Below are positions 10,686 to 17,775 of a stretch of DNA of 64,000 bases, in pieces. The position numbers and the translations under genes were made by a program. The stretch is taken from assembly GCA_007748055.1 (NCBI GenBank), contig CP036279.1, positions 1,984,001 to 2,048,000 of the forward strand, read 5' to 3'. A model generated the notes under the pieces. It searched no databases, had not been told where the DNA came from, and worked only from the letters and a program-made list of their open reading frames with translations. Within the stretch, counting starts at the first letter, position 1; the number at the start of each line of letters is the position of its first letter. This DNA comes from Kolteria novifilia (GTDB taxonomy: Bacteria; Planctomycetota; Planctomycetia; Kolteriales; Kolteriaceae).

Positions 10686-10901
10686 CTACTCGCCGGCGGC
10701 GAAGGGATCGTACTCTTCGCCCTCGCGATGCATCATCCTCGCGACGCGTTCGGTCTCAACCGGGACGCTGTAGCGCTCGTTGAGCCAGTTGCCCAGATCG
10801 AGGTCGCGGCAGCGTTGGCTGCAAAACGGAGCGTAAGCGTCCGCCGCGAGGTCTTGCACCTTGAAGCGGAGCTGGCATTGGGGGCATGTCACTTCACGCA
10901 T
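10686..10901 (-). CDS. yacG: YacG-like zinc-binding DNA gyrase inhibitor
   Basis: A 71-residue protein with the YacG pattern: CPQC near residue 6 and CSQRC near 27 bind one zinc, followed by DLDLGNWLNERYSVP, the conserved segment of the family. In E. coli the protein binds GyrB and inhibits DNA gyrase. The length is normal. The ATG at 10901 has AAGGAGAG upstream. It lies 114 bases after the FmdB gene. Confidence 0.9.
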   Translation of the reverse strand: MREVTCPQCQLRFKVQDLAADAYAPFCSQRCRDLDLGNWLNERYSVPVETERVARMMHREGEEYDPFAAGE

Positions 10902-11014
10902 GTTCGCTCTCCTTGTGCGTGACGAGGGCGGGGTTGCCGATCGAAGGGGGAACGTTCCCGCGATTCGATTGCCCGCCCAGCTCTACACTATGCCGCAACC
11001 AGCGCGCGTGAAAG

Positions 11015-11323
11015 TCAGTCGCTCTTAGATTTGCTGGAGCTCTTTTTCGAGTCGGACTTGGAGGAGGACTTGTCGCCGCTGGAACTGGAGGACTTCGAGG
11101 AGGCCTCCTTGTCCGCCTTGGCTCCCTTCTTGTAGGAGTCACTGCGGTAGTCGGTCAGGTAGAATCCCGAGCCCTTGAAGATGAACCCGCCGCCGGTGCC
11201 GAGGAGGCGACGGAGCTTCATTTTTCCACACTCGGGGCACTTCTTCAGCGGCTTGGCCGTGATGGACTGGAACTCTTCCATCTCGTGTTCGCACGCGTCA
11301 CAGACATACTCGTACGTCGGCAT
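11015..11323 (-). CDS. FmdB-family zinc ribbon protein
   Basis: A 102-residue protein. Residues 1-45 form the FmdB/CxxC zinc ribbon (PTYEYVCDACEHEMEE...CPECG). The TGGGFIFKGSGFYLTDYRS segment that follows is the usual family continuation. The last 40 residues are almost only Lys, Ser and Asp and are disordered. The start at 11323 follows AAGGAG; an ATG 15 bases upstream is less well placed. Function is unknown for most members; some regulate formamidase or amidase genes. Confidence 0.9.
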   Translation of the reverse strand: MPTYEYVCDACEHEMEEFQSITAKPLKKCPECGKMKLRRLLGTGGGFIFKGSGFYLTDYRSDSYKKGAKADKEASSKSSSSSGDKSSSKSDSKKSSSKSKSD

Positions 11324-11425
11324 CGACGACTCCTTCACTCATGATTGATCAGCCATCGACCTAAGTCGTTCTCGCGGTGGTGTTCTGGCGAGCGGTTATT
11401 CGGAGCCCGCTTGAAGACTCCCTCT

Positions 11426-11606
11426 AACTCCCCCTTGGAGAAGGGGGAGCAATCGGACACCCCTTGGAGAAGGGGGAGCAATCGGACACCCCTTGGAGAA
11501 GGGGGAGCAATCGGACACCCCTTGGAGAAGGGGGAGCAATCGGACACCCCTTGGAGAAGGGGGAGCAATCGGACACCCCTTGGACAAAGGGGAGCAATCG
11601 GACACA
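11426..11606. repeat. Tandem array of 29-bp hairpin repeats (6 copies)
   Basis: Units begin at 11435, 11464, 11493, 11522, 11551 and 11580, an exact 29-base period; the last copy is slightly diverged. Each unit contains CCCCCTT-GGAG-AAGGGGG, which folds as a hairpin, then GCAATCGGACA. The array fills the gap between the ends/starts of grpE and fmdB. The units are contiguous, without unique spacers. A related core (CCCCCTTGTCCAAGGGGG) forms another array at 59499. Confidence 0.9.
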
Positions 11607-11619
11607 AGCGACTGCATCC

Positions 11620-12216
11620 CTACGCCGGCGAGACCGAAACGATCACCTTCGCGGGACGAATGACCCGATCATGCAACATGTAACCGGTCTCGACCGTCTG
11701 AAGGACCGTCATCGGCGGACAATCGCCCGAGGGCTGCTGCATCACCGCTTCGTGATGATGAGGATCGAACGGCTCGCCGTCGGGAATCATCTGCTCGATC
11801 GAGTGCTTCGCGAGGGTGTCGAGAAGCTGCTTGCGGACCAGCTTGATCCCCTCGAGAATGCCGGCGGTCTCCTTCTGATCCTCGGCGGAACTGATCGCGC
11901 GATCGAGATTATCGATCGCCGAAAGCAAGTCGGACGCCAGCGGCTGGGCGGCGAATTGCTTCTGTTGCTGCATCTCGCGATTCATGCGCCGCTGATAGTT
12001 CTCGAACTCGGCGCGAGCTCGCTGGGCCAAGTTGAGGTACTTGTCCCGCTCCTCCATCGCCTTTTCGAGCGTCAGCGTGTCGTGCATCGACAACTCGTCG
12101 TCGAGGTTCTCTTCGGGAGTCGGTTCGCTCTCTTCGTTTGCCATCGTGGGGTTCTCGTGGGATGTCGATTCGGCGTCTTGGGGATCGTTGGTTTCGTCGA
12201 GTGACGGCGACGTCAT
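11620..12216 (-). CDS. grpE: Nucleotide exchange factor GrpE
   Basis: GrpE (198 aa) is the DnaK nucleotide exchange factor. The N-terminal 55 residues are acidic and disordered. A long helix follows (EERDKYLNLAQRARAEFENYQRRM), then the four-helix bundle and the beta-domain ending with VLQTVETGYMLHDRVIRPAKVIVS, the strongest family signature. The ATG at 12216 follows AGGAGG, which lies inside the last codons of dnaJ; the gap to the dnaJ stop is 3 bases, so the two are co-translated. dnaK itself is not in the window. Confidence 0.96.
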   Translation of the reverse strand: MTSPSLDETNDPQDAESTSHENPTMANEESEPTPEENLDDELSMHDTLTLEKAMEERDKYLNLAQRARAEFENYQRRMNREMQQQKQFAAQPLASDLLSAIDNLDRAISSAEDQKETAGILEGIKLVRKQLLDTLAKHSIEQMIPDGEPFDPHHHEAVMQQPSGDCPPMTVLQTVETGYMLHDRVIRPAKVIVSVSPA

Positions 12217-12219
12217 CCG

Positions 12220-13335
12220 CTATTCCTCCTTTTCTTCGTCAGGCATGAAGTAGTCGCGAATCTGTTCAAAGAACGACTTCTGCTCGGGAGCGACGTTGAC
12301 CTTCTCCAGCTCGGCCAACTCACGCAGCAACTCTTCCTGACGCTGCTCGAGTCTCTTGGGAATCTCCACGTACACTTGGATCAACAATCGTCCCTGGCCG
12401 CGACCGTGGACGTCCGGCATGCCCTTGCCGTTGAGGCGGAAGACCTGGCCACTCTGCGTCCCGCGCGGAATCGACAGCTTCTCCTTGCCGTTGAGGGTCG
12501 GCACATCGAGTTCCGCCCCGAGCGCGGCTTGTGGGTAGCTGATCGGCACCCGGCAGATCAGATCCCGGCCGTCGCGTTCGAAGAGCTTGTGGGAGTTGAC
12601 GGTCACATGGACGTAGAGGTCGCCGGGAGGGGCTCCGGGTTGTCCCGGTTCTCCCTGGCCGCGAACCCGCAGTCGCATGCCCGAGTCGACCCCCGGCGGG
12701 ACGTCGACGGTGGTCTTCTTCTCCTCGACTTGCAGGCCCGTTCCCCCGCAAGTCGAGCAGGGATCGCTGACCAGGGTGCCCGCGCCGCGGCAGGTGGGGC
12801 AGGTCGTCTCGATGCGAAAGGGCCCTTGAGCCTGCACGATGCGGCCTCGGCCGCCGCACATCGAGCAGGTCGTCGGCTTGGTGCCGGCGCGAGCCCCGGT
12901 TCCGTCGCAGGTGCCGCAGCGCGCCCGTCGGCGAACGCTGACACTGCGCGAACACCCGCGAGCGGCGTCCTCGAGGCTGATGCGAACACCGACCTCGAGA
13001 TCGTTGCCGGGCTGGGGGCCGCGGGGCCGACGTCGACCGCCCCCAAAGAAGCTCCCGAAGACGTCGAAAATATCCTCGATGTCCGAGAACCCTTGGAAGC
13101 CGGTTCCCTCGAGCCCTTGATGGCCGTAGCGGTCGTACCGCTGCCGCTTCGCGTCGTCGCCCAAGACCTCGAACGCCTCGGCCGCCTCCTTGAAGTTCTT
13201 CTCGGCCTCTTGGTCGCCGGGGTTGCGATCGGGATGATACTTCATCGCGAGCTTGCGGTAGGCGCTCTTGATCTCATCCGGACTCGCGGATCGTTCGACC
13301 CCGAGGATTTCGTAGTAGTCGCGCTTGGTTGCCAT
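12220..13335 (-). CDS. dnaJ: Chaperone DnaJ
   Basis: A full-length type I J-protein of 371 residues. The J domain (residues 3-70) has the HPD motif in [10 protein letters not shown] Gly/Phe-rich linker holds [10 protein letters not shown]. The zinc domain has four CxxCxGxG-type repeats: [24 protein letters not shown] and CSTCGGTG. C-terminal substrate-binding domains follow. It presents substrates to DnaK and stimulates its ATPase. The codon at 13335 is chosen; a second ATG just upstream at 13338 is equally possible. A strong intrinsic terminator ends only about 30 bases before the start. Confidence 0.97.
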   Translation of the reverse strand: MATKRDYYEILGVERSASPDEIKSAYRKLAMKYHPDRNPGDQEAEKNFKEAAEAFEVLGDDAKRQRYDRYGHQGLEGTGFQGFSDIEDIFDVFGSFFGGGRRRPRGPQPGNDLEVGVRISLEDAARGCSRSVSVRRRARCGTCDGTGARAGTKPTTCSMCGGRGRIVQAQGPFRIETTCPTCRGAGTLVSDPCSTCGGTGLQVEEKKTTVDVPPGVDSGMRLRVRGQGEPGQPGAPPGDLYVHVTVNSHKLFERDGRDLICRVPISYPQAALGAELDVPTLNGKEKLSIPRGTQSGQVFRLNGKGMPDVHGRGQGRLLIQVYVEIPKRLEQRQEELLRELAELEKVNVAPEQKSFFEQIRDYFMPDEEKEE

Positions 13336-13364
13336 CATTCGCGGCTCGTCCTATGGGCGTGGCC

Positions 13365-13399
13365 AAAAAAAGAAGGGCAACCGCGCTTGGCCGCCCTTC
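13365..13399 (-). terminator. Intrinsic terminator between groEL2 and dnaJ
   Basis: On the minus strand GAAGGGC (13399-13393) pairs perfectly with GCCCTTC (13378-13372) over a 14-base loop and is followed by seven T at 13371-13365. This is a classic rho-independent terminator. It lies after groEL2 and 30 bases before the dnaJ start. Confidence 0.85.
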
Positions 13400-13413
13400 G
13401 CTGGCTTACTTGG

Positions 13414-13436
13414 GCGGCTCCCACGTAGGGAGCCGC
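13414..13436 (-). terminator. GC-rich hairpin after groEL2
   Basis: GCGGCTCCC (13414-13422) and GGGAGCCGC (13428-13436) form a perfect 9-bp stem with a 5-base loop, starting 17 bases past the groEL2 stop. No U-run follows. It may act as a 3'-end stabiliser or as a first part of a double terminator. Confidence 0.5.
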
Positions 13437-13452
13437 TTCCGACCCTCTTACA

Positions 13453-15072
13453 CTAGCGAATGGCGCCTTCGACGGCCGGAGCCTCGTCATCGTCGCTGTC
13501 GAACTTGGTCACCATCGCTTCGGTGGTCAAGAGCAACGCCGCGATCGAGGACGCGTTCTGAAGTGCCGAGCGAACGACCTTGGTCGGGTCGATGATGCCG
13601 GCTTCGAGCATGTCGACGTACGCGTCTTCGTTGACGTTGTAGCCGATGACGCCGCCCCGCTCCTTGACTTCCTGAGCGACCACGGCGCCGTCGCCGCCGG
13701 CGTTCTCGACGATCTGGCGGATCGGAGCTTCCAGGGCGCGCGAGATGATCAGCGCGCCGATCTTCTCGTCACCCTTGAGCTTGCTCCGCTGCGCCTCGAC
13801 CGCGTCGAGCGTCCGCAGCAGCGCCACGCCACCACCGGGAAGGATCCCTTCCTCGCTGGCGGCACGAGTGGCGTGCAGGGCGTCTTCATAGAGCGCCTTG
13901 CGATTCTTCATCGCCGCCTCGGTGGCGCCACCGACCTTGATCACGGCCACGCCGCCGGTCAGCTTCGCCAGACGCTCGGCGAACTTCTCCTTGTCGTACT
14001 CGCTCTTGCTCTGATCCATCTGGCCGCGGATCTGATCGACCCGGGCCTTGATGGCGGCTTGATCGCCGGCGCCCTCGATGATCGTCGTCGACTCCTTGTC
14101 GATTTCGATCCGGCGGCATTGACCGAGCTGCTCAAGCGTGACGCTCTCGAGCTGGATGCCGAGATCTTCGCTGATGAGCTGGCCGCCGGTGAGGGTGGCG
14201 ATGTCACCGAGCATCGCCTTGCGGCGATCGCCGAAGCCCGGCGCCTTGACCGCCGCGATCTTCAGCACGCCACGAAGACGGTTGACGACCAAGGCCGCGA
14301 GAGCCTCGCCTTCGACGTCCTCGGCGATGATCACCAGCGCCTTGCCAGTCTGGGCGACCTTTTCGAGTAGCGGAATGAGGTCGCGCAGGTTGCTGATCTT
14401 CTTCTCGAAGATGAGGAGCAACGCGTCGTCGTAGACCGCCTGCATCGCGGTCGAGTCGGTCACGAAGTAGGGCGAGAGGTAGCCCTTGTCAAACTGCATG
14501 CCCTCGACGACGTCGAACTCGTCCTCGGCGGTTTTGCCTTCCTCGAGGGTGATGACACCATCTTGGCCGACTTTCTTCATCGCCTCGGCCAGACGCTTGC
14601 CGATCTCCATGTCGTTGTTGGCGCTGATGGCGCCGACTTGGGCGATCTGATCGGCGCTGCTGACCGGCGTCGAAAGCTCCTTGAGGGCTTCGATCGCGGC
14701 CTCGACCGATTTCTCGATCCCGCGACGAACGTGGGAAGGGTTGGCGCCGGCGGTCAGGTGACGCAGGCCTTCCTCGAAGATGGCGCGTCCGAGGACCGTC
14801 GCGGTCGTCGTGCCGTCACCGGCGACGTCGCTGGTCTTGCTGGCGACTTGATTGACGAGCTTGGCGCCCATGTTCTCGAAAGGATCGGGAAGCTCAATCT
14901 CCTTGCTGACCGAGACGCCGTCCTTGGTGGCGGTGGGGCCACCGAAGGACTTGTCGAGGATGACGTTGCGACCGGTCGGCCCCATCGTCACCGCCACGGT
15001 GCGCGCGAGCTTGCTGATACCCTCGCGCATCTTCTTTTTGGCCTCGTCGGCGTACATCAACTGCTTTGCCAC
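13453..15072 (-). CDS. groEL: Chaperonin GroEL, second copy (acidic tail)
   Basis: A 60-kDa chaperonin subunit of 539 residues. It has the expected [17 protein letters not shown] start, [14 protein letters not shown]-binding loop near residue 85, the apical domain, and [14 protein letters not shown] near 410. The C-terminus is [16 protein letters not shown]: it lacks the Gly-Gly-Met tail and is acidic. The start is GTG at 15072 with AAGGAG upstream. It follows groES by 50 bases. A paralogue with a GGM tail lies on the other side of groES, so the two probably have different client or assembly properties. Confidence 0.96.
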   Translation of the reverse strand: MAKQLMYADEAKKKMREGISKLARTVAVTMGPTGRNVILDKSFGGPTATKDGVSVSKEIELPDPFENMGAKLVNQVASKTSDVAGDGTTTATVLGRAIFEEGLRHLTAGANPSHVRRGIEKSVEAAIEALKELSTPVSSADQIAQVGAISANNDMEIGKRLAEAMKKVGQDGVITLEEGKTAEDEFDVVEGMQFDKGYLSPYFVTDSTAMQAVYDDALLLIFEKKISNLRDLIPLLEKVAQTGKALVIIAEDVEGEALAALVVNRLRGVLKIAAVKAPGFGDRRKAMLGDIATLTGGQLISEDLGIQLESVTLEQLGQCRRIEIDKESTTIIEGAGDQAAIKARVDQIRGQMDQSKSEYDKEKFAERLAKLTGGVAVIKVGGATEAAMKNRKALYEDALHATRAASEEGILPGGGVALLRTLDAVEAQRSKLKGDEKIGALIISRALEAPIRQIVENAGGDGAVVAQEVKERGGVIGYNVNEDAYVDMLEAGIIDPTKVVRSALQNASSIAALLLTTEAMVTKFDSDDDEAPAVEGAIR

Positions 15073-15122
15073 GTGGTTGACTCCTTGTGTGGTTTGGTTC
15101 GGACCCTGTTGACAGGCAGTGA

Positions 15123-15425
15123 CTACTTCTCGACCTTGGCCAGCAAGTCACTCTCACGCATGATCTTGAGCTCTTCGCCGTTGATCTTCACTTCGTTGCC
15201 GGCGTACTTGCCGAAGAGAACCTCGTCACCGACGGTGACCGAAAGGGCGGCCCGTTCGCCGCTGTCGAGCAACTTGCCCGGACCGACAGCGACGATCTCG
15301 CCACGCTGCTGCTTTTCCTTGGCGTTGTCGGGCAGCACGATGCCGCCGGCGGTCGTGTCTTCCGCCTCGGCACTGCGAACAACAACCCGATCGTCGAGCG
15401 GCTTCAATCCGATTCCCTTAGCCAT
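15123..15425 (-). CDS. groES: Co-chaperonin GroES
   Basis: A 100-residue Gro[12 protein letters not shown] opens the beta-barrel, the mobile loop includes [23 protein letters not shown], and [23 protein letters not shown] closes the fold. It caps the GroEL ring during folding. ATG 15425 follows AGGAGA. It lies between two groEL genes and could serve both. Confidence 0.97.
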   Translation of the reverse strand: MAKGIGLKPLDDRVVVRSAEAEDTTAGGIVLPDNAKEKQQRGEIVAVGPGKLLDSGERAALSVTVGDEVLFGKYAGNEVKINGEELKIMRESDLLAKVEK

Positions 15426-15603
15426 GGATCCATCTCCTGTCTGATTTCTCGTTGAACTTGTCGATTCCCAGGTCCGGTGCCCCTCGGCGCTTGTCGCTCG
15501 GAGGGAGACCGGCTTATGCTGAACTTGATCGTCATTGGTCGCGTGAACGCGAACGGCTGGCGGAACGGAGTTCCCTCCAGGCGGTCTCGTACGGCGAAGC
15601 GGC

Positions 15604-17328
15604 TTACATCATGCCGCCCATACCGCCCATGCCCATACCGCCCATGCCACCCATGCCCATGCCGCCCATGTCCATGCCACCCATTCCGCCCATGCCGCCC
15701 ATTCCACCCATGCCGTGGTCGTGGTGGCCACCAGCATCGGCCGACTTGGGTTCGGGCTTGTTGGCGATCATGCACTCGGTGGTGAGCAATAGCGCGGCGA
15801 CGCTGGCACCGTTTTGCAGGGCCGAGCGGGTCACCTTCACGGGGTCGATGACGCCCGCCTTGGTCAAGTCGCCGTAATCGTCCTTATTGGCGTTGTAGCC
15901 GAACTTCAGGTCCTTGTTCTTGAGGATCTGGGCGGCGACGACCGAGCCGTCCTTGCCGGCGTTGGTCGCGATCGTCCGGACCGGAATGCTCAGGACGCTG
16001 CGGATGATGTCGACGCCGTGGGCCTCGTCCCCCTTGAGCTTGAGTCCCTCAAGGGCCTCGCCGCTGCGAAGGAGAGCGACGCCACCGCCGGGAACGACCC
16101 CTTCCTCGATCGCGGCCCGCGTCGCGTGAAGGGCATCCTCGACGAGCGCCTTACGCTCCTTCATTTCGGTTTCGGTCGCGGCCCCGACGTTAATTTGGGC
16201 GACGCCACCGGCGAGCTTCGCGAGACGCTCTTGCAGCTTCTCGCGATCGTAGTCGCTGTCGGTCTCGCCGATCTCGCGGCGGATCATCTCGCAACGACCC
16301 TGGATGTCGACCTTCTTGCCGGCCCCTTCGATGACGGTGGTGTTCTCGGAGGTGACGGTGATCTTCTTGGCCTTGCCGAGATCGTCGAGCGAGACGTTCT
16401 CGAGCTTGACGCCGAGATCCTTGAAGATGGCCTTGCCACCGGTGAGGACCGCGATGTCGCCGAGCATTGCCTTGCGACGATCGCCGTAGCCGGGGGCCTT
16501 GACGGCACAGACGTTGACGATGCCACGGAGCTTGTTGACGACGAGGGTGGCGAGGGCTTCGCCTTCGATGTCCTCGGCGATGATCAAGAGCGGCTTGTGG
16601 GCTTGGGAGATCGTTTCGAGCAGCGGGATGAGCGGCTTGGCCGAGGAGATCTTCTCCTCGTAGATGAGCACGAGGCAGTTCTCGAGTTCGACGGCCATCT
16701 CGTCCTGGTCGGTGACGAAGTGGGGGGAGAGGTAACCGCGGTCGAACTGCATGCCTTCGACGACTTCGACCTCGGTCTCGATTCCCTTTCCTTCCTCGAC
16801 GGTGACGACGCCGTCACTGCCGACCTTCTCCATCGCGTCGGCGATCGTCTTGCCGATCTCGCTGTCGTTGTTGGAGGCGATGGTCGCGACTTCGGCGATC
16901 GACTGCTTACGTCCCTTGACCGCGGTCGCCTTGGAGAGCAAGTGCTCGACGACCGCTTCGACGGCGGTGTGGATGCCGCGGCTAAGTGCCATCGGGTCGG
17001 CCCCGGCGGCGATGCGACGCAGGCCTTCCTTGAAGACCGCCTCGGCCAGGACCGTCGCGGTGGTCGTGCCGTCGCCGGCGACATCGCTGGTCTTGCTGGC
17101 GGCTTCCTTGACGAGCTGGGCGCCCATGTTCTCGTAGGGGCAGACCAGTTCGATTTCCTCGGCGACGGTGACGCCGTCCTTGGTGATCGTGGGGCTTCCC
17201 CAGCCCTTGTCGATCACCGCGTTGTGTCCGCGTGGGCCCAACGTACTTTTCACGGCGCGGGCGAGCTTGCTCACACCCTGCGCCATCTTTTGGCGGGCCT
17301 CATCGTCAAACGTCAACATCTTGGCCAT
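15604..17328 (-). CDS. groEL: Chaperonin GroEL, first copy (GGM tail)
   Basis: A 574-residue GroEL. It carries [11 protein letters not shown] near residue 86 and [14 protein letters not shown] near 405, as in functional ATPase rings. The last 40 residues are an extended Gly-Gly-Met tail with a His-rich start ([10 protein letters not shown]) and an MDMGG step, longer than in E. coli. The tail lies within the folding cavity in known GroELs. The ATG at 17328 has GGGAGGATG upstream. It is the first gene of the chaperone run; 178 bases separate it from groES. I could not find a CIRCE element (TTAGCACTC-N9-GAGTGCTAA) upstream. Confidence 0.96.
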   Translation of the reverse strand: MAKMLTFDDEARQKMAQGVSKLARAVKSTLGPRGHNAVIDKGWGSPTITKDGVTVAEEIELVCPYENMGAQLVKEAASKTSDVAGDGTTTATVLAEAVFKEGLRRIAAGADPMALSRGIHTAVEAVVEHLLSKATAVKGRKQSIAEVATIASNNDSEIGKTIADAMEKVGSDGVVTVEEGKGIETEVEVVEGMQFDRGYLSPHFVTDQDEMAVELENCLVLIYEEKISSAKPLIPLLETISQAHKPLLIIAEDIEGEALATLVVNKLRGIVNVCAVKAPGYGDRRKAMLGDIAVLTGGKAIFKDLGVKLENVSLDDLGKAKKITVTSENTTVIEGAGKKVDIQGRCEMIRREIGETDSDYDREKLQERLAKLAGGVAQINVGAATETEMKERKALVEDALHATRAAIEEGVVPGGGVALLRSGEALEGLKLKGDEAHGVDIIRSVLSIPVRTIATNAGKDGSVVAAQILKNKDLKFGYNANKDDYGDLTKAGVIDPVKVTRSALQNGASVAALLLTTECMIANKPEPKSADAGGHHDHGMGGMGGMGGMGGMDMGGMGMGGMGGMGMGGMGGMM

Positions 17329-17775
17329 TCACTCATCCTCCCTTGGGTCACGCTAAAATTCGCGGCGTGTCGGTTCCGGTGGTTTGTCTCGGCAGCCCTT
17401 CGCGGGCCGACGCTCCTTGTGCAGTTCTGGATGGCTCCAGCGAAGGCATTTTGGCTTGCTCCGCGTTGTGCAATGCGGATGCCAATTTGGAGGTGGAGTC
17501 GCAATATGTTATAGGGTAGAGGCTTGCGTCTGATTGCCGCCGTGGCGGATCGCTCGGAAAACCTGCCAGTTTGGCGGAGCTCTTCCCGGCGAGGGGGATT
17601 GGTTGCCAATTTGACAACTCCCCCAGCCTGCGACCCGGGCCGCGCGACAGCTACAGTCGGAGCAAGTGGGCTGGCTAGGCGGACATTTCGGCGCGTCGAC
17701 CGCCCGGGAGTGCTTCCGAATGGCGCTCTTTTGCGCTAGAATCGATGCAAATCGGTTGAGAATCGTCGGAAAACT
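17329..17775. other. Divergent intergenic region, groEL1 / SQD-repeat gene
   Basis: This 447-base gap must hold the promoters for the minus-strand chaperone run and the plus-strand repeat gene. I see no CIRCE palindrome and no convincing sigma-32-type promoter. The stretch around 17595-17620 is locally AT-richer (GGTTGCCAATTTGACAAC). No gene is supported. Confidence 0.4.

Noticed and set aside
11426-11606. Regular 29-bp repeats resembling a CRISPR array
   Set aside because: The repeats are directly adjacent with no unique spacers, are hairpins, and no cas gene is nearby.
15814-17514. 566-codon plus-strand frame opposite groEL1
   Set aside because: It mirrors the GroEL coding sequence and has Asp/Gly-rich shadow composition.
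17329-17530. CIRCE (HrcA) operator upstream of groEL1
   Set aside because: No TTAGCACTC-N9-GAGTGCTAA or close variant was found on reading the region.
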